Numbered from the stretch's first letter, positions 16,181-25,160 are shown. The stretch: 64,000 nt of DNA from an uncultured Roseicyclus sp. (GCA_947494975.1 CANLXA010000002.1:1-64000), one strand, 5' to 3'. The notes: a model not told the origin generated them from the letters alone. A program made the numbers and translations.

Positions 16181-17097
16181 GGTTTTTCTCCTCTGCTGCG
16201 GCCAGCTTTCGGCGTGCGGGCGTGCAATTGGCGGCCCAAGAGCGTCTCAGCCAACGCCGATGCCGCCATCAGCGCGTTCCAGTCGACGCCGGTCGAAATT
16301 CCGTCGGCCTCGAACAGGTTCACCAAGTCCTCCGTCGCCGCATTGCCGGTAAATCCCTCGCCGTAGTGGATGCCTGTCGGATGCCCGCCAGTGCCGCCGA
16401 TCGCCGAATCGAAATGCGTGCAACCTGCCTCAAAGGCCGCACGCGCGTTGGCCAAGGCTGTGCCGCGCGTGTCGTGGAAATGCGCGACGGCGGTGATCCC
16501 CGCCGATTCAAGGTCGCGGAACAGCGCTTTGGTCGCCGTGGGAGTAGCGTGGCCCGTCGTGTCCCCGATGGTCACATGGGTGCAGCCGAGCACTGTGAAG
16601 CGTTCCGCATCCGCGATGACGCGCGCGGGATCGGTCGGGCCGTCGAAGGGACATGCGAAGGCGGTGGAGATGACGCCGACCAGAGTGAAGTCGGTCCCGG
16701 CGGCTTCTACCATTTCCACCACCCGCGCCCATTGCTGGTCCCGCGTGGCGCGCAGGTTCTTGGCGCTGTGACCTTCGCTGGCGGAAACCAGAAGCGATAG
16801 CTCATCGGCACCATGTCCAGCGTTCAGATCCTCGCGCGCACGCTGAACCGAGCGCAGATTGGGGCAGGTGGCCTTGAAGCGCACACCAGCACGGCGCGGA
16901 ATACGTGCCAACACTTCCGAGGCATCCGCAAAGACGGGGACGGCACGGGGGCTGGAATAGCTTGTTGCCTCGATCCGCGGGAAACCGGCAATGGCGACAG
17001 CTTCGATCAGGCGCACCTTGGCATCTGTGGCCAGCGGCGCGCCCTCGTTTTGCAGCCCATCGCGCGCAATGCATTCGCAGATTGTGACGTCAGGCAT
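16177..17097 (-). CDS. HMG-CoA-lyase-like enzyme (DRE-TIM family), 306 aa
   Basis: Expected to cleave a 3-hydroxy-3-methylacyl-CoA-type ester. The metal and catalytic signature RDGLQNE is at the N-terminus, and HFHDTRG supplies the two histidine metal ligands. In the loop where HMG-CoA lyase has GLGGCP, this protein has GTGGHP, so the catalytic cysteine is replaced by histidine. The start is the ATG at 17097, directly after GGAGGT; the longer upstream frame is out of family and overlaps the neighbour heavily. It overlaps the enolase-like gene by 8 bases. Confidence 0.88.
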   Translation of the reverse strand: MPDVTICECIARDGLQNEGAPLATDAKVRLIEAVAIAGFPRIEATSYSSPRAVPVFADASEVLARIPRRAGVRFKATCPNLRSVQRAREDLNAGHGADELSLLVSASEGHSAKNLRATRDQQWARVVEMVEAAGTDFTLVGVISTAFACPFDGPTDPARVIADAERFTVLGCTHVTIGDTTGHATPTATKALFRDLESAGITAVAHFHDTRGTALANARAAFEAGCTHFDSAIGGTGGHPTGIHYGEGFTGNAATEDLVNLFEADGISTGVDWNALMAASALAETLLGRQLHARTPKAGRSRGEKP

Positions 17098-18148
17098 TGT
17101 GGACCTCCCAGGACTGGATGGACTTGGCCTGTAGCTCGGCCATATCGACCAGATCGGCGGCACGGCCCTGCGGTGTGAAGAGCTGGCCGTTCGAGATCGC
17201 CATGCCGTGAACGCCAATCGGCGCGTCCAGATCAAGCCAATGCGCCGCCTCGAACGCCATATCGCCGCGCACATTTCGCACTTGTTGCAAGGCGCCGAGA
17301 CAGCCCTCGCCGAACATTGCCGCGACGCCACGCGCGCCGTTGGTATTGGCGGCATTTTCCACAGCGGTGGCGGCGTCCGGCCCGATGCGATTGGGTTTGA
17401 TGGCGAGAATCGCAGCACCCCGATCCAGCATCGCCTGTCCTTGGGTCGCATCGTTCAGCGGTCGGTCGGCGCAGATCGGCAGGGTTGCCCGCGCAATAGC
17501 ATCTCGTGTGGCTTGGTCAGGCGACAGAGGCCATGGGTCTTCCACAAATTCTGCACCGTGATCCGCTGCTATCCGACACAATTCCAGCCCGTCCTCAACA
17601 CCATATGCGCTATTGGCATCAAGAGAAAGCGACGCGTCCGCTCCGATCCCTTGCCGAATTGCAGACAGGCTTGCCGCATCGACCTTCAGCCCTTGCCCTG
17701 CCTTCATCTTTATTGCGGTGATCCCATGAGCATCGCGAAGTCCCGTTGCGACCTTGCCCATCGCCTGCGGTGTGTCGCGGGTCAGGACGCTTGCCACATC
17801 GACGCTTCGGCCAGGACGAGGGCCCGCCAGATCGAGCAGGGCATGGCCGACTGCCGCGTGCAGCAACGGCAAACCGCGCAGCGCTTGCACTGCTGCATTT
17901 GCTCGGTCGAGATCGACACCCGCCATGCGCGGCCACAGCAAATGCTCGACTGCCGCGAGCGCCGTTGCACCGTCCAACCCGGTCCACGCGGGTTTCACAA
18001 TCGTCTCGGACAGCCCCCGGTATCCGTCGCTGTCCGTGACCCTCAGCCACAGATGATGCACGGAAGCCTCCGCGCCGCCGACGGTAAACGTGACGGCACT
18101 CTTGTAGGCGGTCTGCGTCACCCACGCTTCCAGCCGGACAATCGTCAC
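17090..18148 (-). CDS. Enolase-superfamily enzyme (muconate-lactonizing subgroup), 352 aa
   Basis: The N-terminal capping domain is followed by a modified TIM barrel. IKMKAG gives the KxK pair; LDANSAY, EDPW and CADRPL give three metal ligands; and AIKPNRIG supplies the lysine on the opposite face. This pattern fits the muconate lactonizing/dipeptide epimerase/OSBS subgroup. The chemistry (racemisation, cycloisomerisation or dehydration) cannot be told from sequence. It lies directly after tctA with a 4-base overlap, so it probably acts first on the imported acid. Confidence 0.88.
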   Translation of the reverse strand: MTIVRLEAWVTQTAYKSAVTFTVGGAEASVHHLWLRVTDSDGYRGLSETIVKPAWTGLDGATALAAVEHLLWPRMAGVDLDRANAAVQALRGLPLLHAAVGHALLDLAGPRPGRSVDVASVLTRDTPQAMGKVATGLRDAHGITAIKMKAGQGLKVDAASLSAIRQGIGADASLSLDANSAYGVEDGLELCRIAADHGAEFVEDPWPLSPDQATRDAIARATLPICADRPLNDATQGQAMLDRGAAILAIKPNRIGPDAATAVENAANTNGARGVAAMFGEGCLGALQQVRNVRGDMAFEAAHWLDLDAPIGVHGMAISNGQLFTPQGRAADLVDMAELQAKSIQSWEVHNA

Positions 18149-19668
18149 GTCACGCCCTCACGTTCGCAAATGCGCTTCCAAGGCAGGCTGCGCGCCAGTA
18201 GCGCGAACACGCCAATGCCGAGGAATACGACTGCGATGGGGCGTTCCAGAAAAATGCCGAGGTCGTCGCCGGACATTCGCAGGGATTGCCGCAACGCCTG
18301 TTCCGCGCCCGGCGCGAGGATGAAGGAAATTACGAAGGCGGCGGCACTGAACCCGTAGCGCCGCATGCCATATCCGATGACGCCGAAGACAATGGAAACG
18401 CCCACGTCGAACAAGCTGTTGCGCACGGAGTATGTCGCCAAAAAGCCTATCATCAGGACCGACGGGTAGATCAGGCGTGGCGGCAGGACGGCGATCATCC
18501 GACCGACTAGGCCGGACATGAACCAGCCGATGAGGCCGTAGCAAAGAATACCCAGAAGGCCCGCCGCGAAGAGCGCATAGATGATTGTGCCGGACTGGGT
18601 GAAGATGGACGGGCCAACCTGGATACCGTGGATCAAGAACACACCCATCATCATCGCACCCACGGTGGAACCTGGTATTCCGAGGGTCAGTAGCGGGATC
18701 ATCGCGGGCCCAGAGACGGCATTGTTTGCGGCCTCGGGTGCCGCGACGCCTTCAACCGCGCCCTTGCCCCATAGCTCAGGCCGCTTCGCGCGGCGTTTCT
18801 CTTCACCATAAGCCACGAAACACGCAACCGCCGATCCCAATCCCGGCATCATTCCGATGATGGATCCGTAGACGGAGGAGCGGGCGATGACAGGTGCGCA
18901 ACGGCGCACATCGTCCATCTCCAGCATCGAATCCTCGCGGCACGTCGGTTTGGGCGCGATGGCCAGTTTGCGGCCCTTGCCCGCATGGGTCTCGGCCTGC
19001 ACCAGAACTTCAGCCACCACGAAGACGCCGATCAAGACGGGGACCAGCGAAAGCCCTCCCATCAGGTTCGTGACCCCGAAGGTGAGGCGGTTCGCGCCCG
19101 AGATGAAATCCAACCCAACCGTGGCGATAAGGATGCCGAACGCGGCGGAGATCAGGCCGCGCAACACGCTGTCGGACACGACCGATCCGATGACGACGAA
19201 GGCCATCATGTAGATGGCGAAATACTCCGGCGGTCCCAGTGATAGGGTCCAGCTTGCAATCAGGGCGGCGAAACAGATCAGCAGGAAGTCCCCGAACAGA
19301 TCGCCCGATACACTGGCGAAGGTGCCGACCTTGATCGCCTTGCCCGCCTTGCCTTGCAGCGCCAGCGGATGGCCGTCGATCTGTGTCGCTGCGGCAGCAG
19401 ATGTGCCCGGCGTGTTGAACAGGATCGCGGCGATGGAGCCGCCATACCGCCCGGCCTTGCCGATCACGTAGAGCAGGACAAGGCCCGACAACGGTTCCAT
19501 GTAAAAAGTGACGGGCAGCACGATCGCGATGGCTGCAGCGGTTGTCAGGCCGGGGATCGCACCGACGATCACACCGAACAGCGCGCCTGCGAGGATCATC
19601 GTCAAGGCAAGGGGATCACCGGCGAGGGTGACGAAGCCACCCAGAAGATCTAAAGGATTGGCGTTCAT
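18145..19668 (-). CDS. tctA: Tripartite tricarboxylate transporter large permease TctA
   Basis: Large multi-helix subunit of the TTT carboxylate transporter. The N-terminus (GALFGVIVGAIPGLT) and the later motifs (GKAGRYGGSIAAILFNTPGTSAAAATQ, MMPGLGSAVACF, GIPGSTVGAMMMG) are TctA signatures. The start is the ATG at 19668, which overlaps the tctB stop (ATGA); a longer frame lies inside tctB. It works in the inner membrane with TctB and the periplasmic TctC and moves an organic acid with cations. Confidence 0.93.
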   Translation of the reverse strand: MNANPLDLLGGFVTLAGDPLALTMILAGALFGVIVGAIPGLTTAAAIAIVLPVTFYMEPLSGLVLLYVIGKAGRYGGSIAAILFNTPGTSAAAATQIDGHPLALQGKAGKAIKVGTFASVSGDLFGDFLLICFAALIASWTLSLGPPEYFAIYMMAFVVIGSVVSDSVLRGLISAAFGILIATVGLDFISGANRLTFGVTNLMGGLSLVPVLIGVFVVAEVLVQAETHAGKGRKLAIAPKPTCREDSMLEMDDVRRCAPVIARSSVYGSIIGMMPGLGSAVACFVAYGEEKRRAKRPELWGKGAVEGVAAPEAANNAVSGPAMIPLLTLGIPGSTVGAMMMGVFLIHGIQVGPSIFTQSGTIIYALFAAGLLGILCYGLIGWFMSGLVGRMIAVLPPRLIYPSVLMIGFLATYSVRNSLFDVGVSIVFGVIGYGMRRYGFSAAAFVISFILAPGAEQALRQSLRMSGDDLGIFLERPIAVVFLGIGVFALLARSLPWKRICEREGVT

Positions 19669-20144
19669 GACAGCCCCATGGCACGGATCAACCAGCCGGT
19701 TCCGTGCCAAAGGCCGAGGAGTTGGAAGAACGTCAAATACAAAATGCCAACCAATCCGCAGGGAAAGAAGATTAGCTCCCGCCAGCCACGCGCGCCGAAG
19801 ATCGCGAAAAAGGCGGGTGCCACGATCAGCGCTGCCACGGTCCAGCCCACAGCACCCCAAAGCCAGACCGCGACCATCGCGAGCGCCGCGGCTGGCAGGA
19901 CGATGCCGAGCACGCGATGCGGGGTGCCAATTCCGATACTCGGCGCGCGTCCGATCAGCGGGGACAGCAAGATGATGAAGCCCCCCAAACCGATGAAGCC
20001 AGCCGAAATGGTCGGAACGCTACGGGGCCCAACCAACGTACGCCCGTTGGGAATGTCCCACGCGGCCCAAAGGCAGATCGCACTGAATCCCATAAGCAAT
20101 AGGCCCAGTGCGATCTCTTCGCGCTTTTCGGCGGATACGCTCAT
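19665..20144 (-). CDS. tctB: Tripartite tricarboxylate transporter small permease TctB
   Basis: A 159-residue protein with four predicted membrane helices (about residues 12-30, 44-65, 80-118 as a broken pair, and 126-148), the usual form of TctB. It overlaps tctC upstream and tctA downstream by 4 bases each, so the three transporter subunits are translationally coupled. TctB is poorly conserved in sequence; the call rests on size, helices and position between tctC and tctA. Confidence 0.88.
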   Translation of the reverse strand: MSVSAEKREEIALGLLLMGFSAICLWAAWDIPNGRTLVGPRSVPTISAGFIGLGGFIILLSPLIGRAPSIGIGTPHRVLGIVLPAAALAMVAVWLWGAVGWTVAALIVAPAFFAIFGARGWRELIFFPCGLVGILYLTFFQLLGLWHGTGWLIRAMGLS

Positions 20145-21106
20145 TCGGCGGTGACAGAGTCGATGATCGCCTGCCAGCCGTCCATCCGCGTCTCGACCAA
20201 CGCGCGCACGTCGGCGCCGGAAGCATAGCGGGGTGTGATGCCGAGCGACAGAAGCTGCGTCTGGTAATCCTCGCTTGCGACGACCTCCTCGATGGCGCTC
20301 TGCAGGGTTTCGATGATGGCCGCATCCGTGCCTGCGGGCACTACCCAGACCGAAGGCGTCTGAACCGTCACCATGTCGAGGCCCAGATCAGCGACCGTGG
20401 GCACGTCGGGAAGAACCGCATCCGCCTCCTCCGAAAAGAACGCGAGGAAGCGCATTTCGTTCTCGAACCCCAGGTAGTTCACGCTGGAAAGGATCGCGTA
20501 GTCCACCTGCTCGCCCAGGACTGCCGCGCGGGTGGCGGAACTGCCCTGGAATGGCACATCGCGGGCTTCCGCACCGATAGCCTGCAACAGGCTGACTCCG
20601 TTCACGTGGTGGAAGCCACCCTGGCCGGTATGGCCCCAGGTCATTGACCCGTCGGACGCTACAAGCGCATCGGTCAGATCCGAAAGTGTCTCGTATTCGC
20701 TGTCCATCGGCACCGCCACGGCAGAGGTTAGAACCGCCATCTGCGCCACGAACTCCAGGTCTTCCAACGGATTCACAGCCTGCTCGTTCATCATCGAGGT
20801 CAGCATGAACGTGCCTAGCGATTGGTGGCTGAGTGTGTAGCCATCGTTGCGGCCCGCCACGAGTTGCTGCGCGGCCACAAATCCACCTGCGCCGGGGGCG
20901 TTGACTGGCGTGAAGGGGACGCTGAATACCTCTTCAAGCGCACCACCCATGGCGCGCGCCACGGTGTCGTTGCCGCCACCTGCGGAGAATGGAATCAGCA
21001 CCGTCACGGGCTGGTTCGGCCAATCCTGCGCCATGGCTGGCATCGCCATGGCAAGTGTAAGACCCAAAGCGGCGGAACCCGAGCATATTTTGCGTTGAAC
21101 AGTCAT
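20141..21106 (-). CDS. tctC: Tripartite tricarboxylate transporter substrate-binding protein TctC
   Basis: Periplasmic binding protein of the TTT (Bug) family. A signal peptide ends at about residue 26 (MAMPAMA), and the mature protein begins QDWPNQPVTVLIPFSAGGGNDTVAR, the family hallmark. The ATG at 21106 follows GGGAGGA. It is the first transport gene after marR, with an 85-base gap holding a likely operator. The ligand is unknown; TctC-like proteins bind citrate, aromatic acids and other carboxylates. Confidence 0.93.
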   Translation of the reverse strand: MTVQRKICSGSAALGLTLAMAMPAMAQDWPNQPVTVLIPFSAGGGNDTVARAMGGALEEVFSVPFTPVNAPGAGGFVAAQQLVAGRNDGYTLSHQSLGTFMLTSMMNEQAVNPLEDLEFVAQMAVLTSAVAVPMDSEYETLSDLTDALVASDGSMTWGHTGQGGFHHVNGVSLLQAIGAEARDVPFQGSSATRAAVLGEQVDYAILSSVNYLGFENEMRFLAFFSEEADAVLPDVPTVADLGLDMVTVQTPSVWVVPAGTDAAIIETLQSAIEEVVASEDYQTQLLSLGITPRYASGADVRALVETRMDGWQAIIDSVTAE

Positions 21107-21157
21107 CCTAGTCCTCCCTGAATAACTTGCTGACAGCCAAAAGCGACTGCAACAAAC

Positions 21158-21176
21158 TATGTCATTGAGTGACGTA
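21158..21176. promoter_or_regulatory. Candidate MarR operator
   Basis: TATGTCA (21158-21164) and TGACGTA (21170-21176) form an inverted repeat with a 5-base spacer and one mismatched pair. It lies between marR and tctC. MarR proteins usually bind such short dyads near their own operon. Found by eye, not tested against other genomes. Confidence 0.35.
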
Positions 21177-21190
21177 TATTTGCCAATCTG

Positions 21191-21712
21191 TCAACTGTCG
21201 GCGCCCGGCAACTGCGCTAGATGCTCGCGGCTTGTGCGCATGACGACCCGAAGCATTCGCATCAATTCGCGTTGCTCGTCGGAGGTCAAATCAGCCAACA
21301 TGGCGGCGTTTCGGTCGCGCGATTGGGCCAAAATCTCCGTCACTAAACGCTGGCCTACAGGCGTCAGCGCCAACAATGCACTGCGCCCATCGTCGGGATT
21401 GGGATTGCGCGCGATCAGCCCTCGTTTTTCCAATTCAGTCGTCACCTTGGGCAATTGGGTCCGCAAGATCGCGGCATGGTTTGCGACTTCCAGGACCGAA
21501 GCCTCGCCCAGATAACCCAGCACCGCCAACACGCGCCACTCGGGAATGCTAAGCCCATGGGGTTGGTACACGGATTGCGTCGCGATTTTGGTCGACACAC
21601 TGGCAAGACGCTGGATCGTGAAGGAGAACAAGCTGCGGATGTCTCCGTCCGCTGGCCCGATTCCATCATCAAAGGCGGGTTTCAAATGTGCGTTCGTGTC
21701 GTTGATTTTCAC
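21191..21712 (-). CDS. MarR-family transcriptional regulator, 173 aa
   Basis: Winged-helix regulator: LGEASVLEVANHAAILRTQLP is the recognition region, followed by the wing with DDGRSALLALTPVGQ. The preferred start is the GTG at 21712, with AAAGGAT just upstream; an ATG 30 codons earlier would add a non-conserved extension. It is the first gene of the TTT-CoA catabolic operon on the same strand. Several MarR proteins next to CoA-ester pathways sense an acyl-CoA intermediate, which would fit here. Confidence 0.88.
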   Translation of the reverse strand: MKINDTNAHLKPAFDDGIGPADGDIRSLFSFTIQRLASVSTKIATQSVYQPHGLSIPEWRVLAVLGYLGEASVLEVANHAAILRTQLPKVTTELEKRGLIARNPNPDDGRSALLALTPVGQRLVTEILAQSRDRNAAMLADLTSDEQRELMRMLRVVMRTSREHLAQLPGADS

Positions 21713-22213
21713 ACTCTCATCCTTTGTCCGGCGCGATTGTGTTGTTCTAAACAACCGGTTGCAGCGCGCGAAGTCCATCTGCGACGCATCAAAGTCATCC
21801 ATTTGCAGTCTTACACCAAGACCGGTGGAGGTGCGGTGCCGCCATTGCGGAAGAACGGGAGTATCGCTGAGGATTTTGGATTTGGGTCAAGAGAGACAGG
21901 GCTGTTTTGGATCGTCGAAGCGCAACGTTTGGACGTAGGTGCTTCCCTAACCAAGCTCAGCAGGGCTCGATAGGCCGGTTTTTGCCGAACCGCAGAAATC
22001 AAAACGTCACTTCGTTCTTATCTCTATGCCTGACGGCCTTCGGCAGGCTCAGCTACAGTCGCCGGAGCCTCACTTGCAGTGGCCCTTTCGAATATTCAAA
22101 TCTCGGCGAACTGGAAAGCAAAAACAAATAGAACCTCACCGTTCCTAGTTCAAAGTGCGAGCTCTGGTAGCGGGCTGCCTTATCAAATTAGCTAAGTATT
22201 TGAAAAGGTTGAC
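21713..22213. other. Intergenic region without a recognised gene
   Basis: About 500 bases between marR and tRNA-Met. Short frames are present on both strands, but none has a ribosome site or known motif. GCCTG and CAGGC around 22025-22045 form a small hairpin. Composition is less GC-rich than the neighbours, which could mean an old insertion remnant. Nothing else is seen. Confidence 0.4.
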
Positions 22214-22290
22214 TGGTAGCGGAGGAGGGACTTGAACCCCCGACACGCGGATTATGATTCCGCTGCTCTAACCAACTGAGCTACTCCGCC
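22214..22290 (-). tRNA. tRNA-Met (anticodon CAT)
   Basis: On the minus strand the 77 bases fold as a complete cloverleaf: acceptor GGCGGAG with CTCCGCT (first pair G-U), D arm AGCTCAGTTGGTTAGAGC, anticodon stem GCGGA/TCCGC with loop ATCATAA (anticodon CAT), T arm GGGGGTTCAAGTCCC, and an encoded CCA. It looks like an elongator-type methionine tRNA. An isoleucine tRNA with modified CAT cannot be fully excluded by eye. Confidence 0.93.
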
Positions 22291-22356
22291 ACGACAGCGC
22301 GGTGGGTATGACAGCGCGCGCGTTGCGTCAACACGAAAAATCGCCACCGCGTTGCC

Positions 22357-23049
22357 CTAATCGGTTCTGAGTCCCGCACCCTCCACCGCGAGTTTCAGGA
22401 CCTGACGGGCAATCGCCTCGCCAGCCGCATTCCATGCTGTGAACGTGACGCGAAGGAGCGCGGTGTGCCGATCAACGGACAGGGCGACCGATTGGGCCAT
22501 ACTTGTCATCTCGGCCTGAGCGCACGTGGTGATCTTGGCCGGCACAAGACCCTGCGCCTCAAGCAGTTCGGAAAAGTTTCCCGGTGCCATTTCATCGAAT
22601 GCAGGTATGGAGGCTTCGGGAGCTGTGATCTCGTCCATGGCGGCGCGATCACCTTTCCATTTCAAGGTGCGCTCCAACGTGGCAAGGCGGGCAGTGCCGA
22701 AAAGATCGGCTTCCTCGGCAGTGGCGCCGCGTGTCCCGGCGCGGGCCCGGAACGGTTCAAGCACAAGGGGTTGGCCGCCTGACGCCTCCAGGCGCGGAAC
22801 CACCACGGAGCCGGAAGAACTATCGACCGGTGCGTTTGCCGCAACCAATGTGCCGCGGCCCGGCTTGCGGTTCAGGTAGCCCATCCCTTCCAGCGAGATC
22901 AGTGCGCGTCGCATGGTGCCCTGACTGACGCCGAATTCCTCGGCCAGCTCAAACTCGTTGGGGAGGCGGCGGCCAACCTCCCAATCGCCGCGTCCGATGC
23001 GGGCGATCATCTCGGTCTCGGCGGTTTTGTAGAGCGGTGTGCGCGCCAT
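22357..23049 (-). CDS. GntR/HutC-family transcriptional regulator, 230 aa
   Basis: The N-terminal winged helix (residues about 5-70) has the GntR pattern GRRLPNEFELAEEFGVSQGTMRRALISLEGMGYLNR and RKPGRGT. The C-terminal about 150 residues form a UTRA-like ligand domain ending VARQVLKLAVE-like (here IARQVLKLAVE). It stands alone between tRNA-Met and the exonuclease gene, so its targets are not evident. HutC-type regulators usually sense small metabolites. Confidence 0.88.
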   Translation of the reverse strand: MARTPLYKTAETEMIARIGRGDWEVGRRLPNEFELAEEFGVSQGTMRRALISLEGMGYLNRKPGRGTLVAANAPVDSSSGSVVVPRLEASGGQPLVLEPFRARAGTRGATAEEADLFGTARLATLERTLKWKGDRAAMDEITAPEASIPAFDEMAPGNFSELLEAQGLVPAKITTCAQAEMTSMAQSVALSVDRHTALLRVTFTAWNAAGEAIARQVLKLAVEGAGLRTD

Positions 23050-23126
23050 GATTCCCGGCTCCGTTGGGTGCTATACGAATTATGCCGCGGCGCAGCATTG
23101 ACCGCAATCGCTGTCTTGTCGCAGGC

Positions 23127-25094
23127 TCAGTTCAGATGCTCGATCAGACGCTTGTGCTGGTCAAATCCGGCAATCAGAGCGGACAATGTGTTGATCTCGA
23201 CACCCGCAAGCATCGGGATCATCCGTGCCATGGCCTCTGCCGTCCCAATCGCGTCGCCGAGGGCCGTGTGCCGTTCGGTTTCGGGAATGACGATCCCTAG
23301 CCGATCGCAAAGCGCGTCGAGGGTGTGTTCCGCCGACTGGCCGTAAAGAATTGCAGAGCAGAGGACCGTATCGAGGATCGGTTGATCGAACCGGGCACCG
23401 ATTTCAGCTTCCCGCCGCCGCAGGAAGGCCATGTCGAATGGCGCATTATGGGCCACAAGGACCGCTCCCTCCGCAAAGGTATGAAATCGCTTCAAGGCCT
23501 CACCAACGGAAGCGGCGTCCGCGACCATTTCGTTTGTGATATGATGCACGGCTGTGGCGGCGGCGGGAATTGGGCGGCCCGGATTCACGAGCATGTCGAA
23601 CCGCTCCTCTGCGCGCATCTTGCCATTCACGATCCGTACGGCAGCGATCTGGCAGATTTCATCCGCGGCGGGATTCAGGCCGGTGGTCTCGGTGTCGAAG
23701 ACAACGTAGCTAAGGGCGGGCAGGGCGGCGTCCGCCAAGCGTTCGGGCAGGGCCGCGTTCAACAGATCGAAATCGTAGAGGACCTCGCGCGTCGGCCCTT
23801 TGGCTTTCGGCTCTGCCCGGGGTAGAGAGAGGCGCAGCGCCGCGCGCCCGGTGCCAGCGGGTTCCGGCCGGAGTTCGGTGCCATGGCAGACCAGAACGTC
23901 CCGCCCCGCGAAGCCCGACAATCCGGGGGAAAGCGGCGTGTCGAGCCAGGCCTGCCATCCGTCGGGCAGGTTTCCCTCGGACTCTAGGCTCAGGATCAGC
24001 GCCTCGGGCGTCTCCGAGGCCAGCGTCAGCCGCAAATCGGTGCCACCCTGGTTCGACCAATCCAGCGCCAGCCGTTCCAAGAGGCGCGTAACGGCAAACC
24101 CGTCGCAACGCAGCGGCTGTATGCCCAGATCGCATTCCAGCCGGATGCCTTTGCGGCCCATACGTGCGCTGAGCGCGGCGCCCAGATCGCTGGCCACCAA
24201 AACCTCCATCGGCCACCACTTGGTATCCGTCTTGGCTTTGCGCATCGCGATATCGTCGGCCAGCTCGATCAACCCACCCGCCCGCGCGCCATCCAGGAGT
24301 TCTTCCAGCAAATGCGCGCGTTCTGCCAGCACCGGCAAGTCGTCGGACACGTCGCGGAGCGCCAGAACATAGCCGGGACGATCCGTTTCCTGCCCCTCCA
24401 GCCGCAACAGACGCATCCGCGCCTCCAATAGCCGTGCACCCGCTCGCGTGGTCACCAGGATATCGGCCCCCTGATCCTCACCCACCGCGATGAGGCGGTC
24501 GTATGCCATCTTGATCGGTCCAATCCTCAACAGCCCCGAAAGCGGTCGGTTCAGACCCAAAGCCTCGGACGCGCCGAGGATCTCACGCACACGACCGTTA
24601 TAAAGGGCCAGCCCGTGATCGGGCGTGCAGAACAGAACGCCATCGGGCATCTCGCTCAGGAGTGCTTCCAGCCGCGCCGTCTCCGTCGCCATACGCGCCG
24701 TTTCACGGGCCACGGCCATCGCCATCGCGTTGCGCGTTTCATTGAGATTCTGCGTCACGGCCGCCGCGGCCGGGCCGAGATCGCCCAGATGCTGCGCGGC
24801 ACCTTCGTCAAGATCCTGATCCACCCCGCCATGGACGCGGGCGCGCATTTCCGCGGCCAGTCGTTCCACGGGTTTGGCGACGTTTTCATCGAACATAACC
24901 CAGACCCAGGTGGTCAGCGCGAAGATCGCAAAGATGCCGATGACGCCGGAAATCACAAAAGCCGACAGCGCGTGCGCCTCGCCCAGACGCATATAGCCCA
25001 GCGTCAGGCCCGCGATCGCCAAGACGCTGGTGGCAGCGGCCAGAAACGCGAAGAACAGGAAAATGCGCAGACGCAACGATAGGTGTTGGACCAT
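23127..25094 (-). CDS. Sensor-like HAMP/PAS protein fused to a DEDDh 3'-5' exonuclease, 655 aa
   Basis: Numbering below counts from an upstream TTG, nine residues before the chosen start. Two membrane helices (about 19-41, 53-75) are followed by a HAMP-like linker, a PAS-like segment (about 155-260) and a degenerate kinase-like region (about 265-435) without a clear phospho-accepting histidine box or full ATP-binding motifs. A DnaQ-type exonuclease (about 470-640) ends the protein: D476-x-E478 in FDTETTGL, D563 in NAPFDMAF, H618 and D623. The ATG at 25094 follows a strong AAGGAGGAGG. It lies with the acetate genes, where DnaQ-like partners are common. DNA or RNA as substrate is open. Confidence 0.88.
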   Translation of the reverse strand: MVQHLSLRLRIFLFFAFLAAATSVLAIAGLTLGYMRLGEAHALSAFVISGVIGIFAIFALTTWVWVMFDENVAKPVERLAAEMRARVHGGVDQDLDEGAAQHLGDLGPAAAAVTQNLNETRNAMAMAVARETARMATETARLEALLSEMPDGVLFCTPDHGLALYNGRVREILGASEALGLNRPLSGLLRIGPIKMAYDRLIAVGEDQGADILVTTRAGARLLEARMRLLRLEGQETDRPGYVLALRDVSDDLPVLAERAHLLEELLDGARAGGLIELADDIAMRKAKTDTKWWPMEVLVASDLGAALSARMGRKGIRLECDLGIQPLRCDGFAVTRLLERLALDWSNQGGTDLRLTLASETPEALILSLESEGNLPDGWQAWLDTPLSPGLSGFAGRDVLVCHGTELRPEPAGTGRAALRLSLPRAEPKAKGPTREVLYDFDLLNAALPERLADAALPALSYVVFDTETTGLNPAADEICQIAAVRIVNGKMRAEERFDMLVNPGRPIPAAATAVHHITNEMVADAASVGEALKRFHTFAEGAVLVAHNAPFDMAFLRRREAEIGARFDQPILDTVLCSAILYGQSAEHTLDALCDRLGIVIPETERHTALGDAIGTAEAMARMIPMLAGVEINTLSALIAGFDQHKRLIEHLN

Positions 25095-25160
25095 GTCTCG
25101 GGGCCTCCTCCTTGCCCCCAATCCCCGAGGCCCGACGGTCGCGCAACGCCGGGGCAGGGG

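Noticed and set aside
21811-22002. A 63-codon minus-strand frame between marR and tRNA-Met
   Set aside because: No ribosome binding site, no recognisable family and proline/serine-rich low-complexity content.
22214-22290. tRNA-Met as the attachment site of the accessory island
   Set aside because: It lies about 11 kb from the island edge with intact chromosomal operons between, and no integrase or direct repeat of its 3' end is seen.
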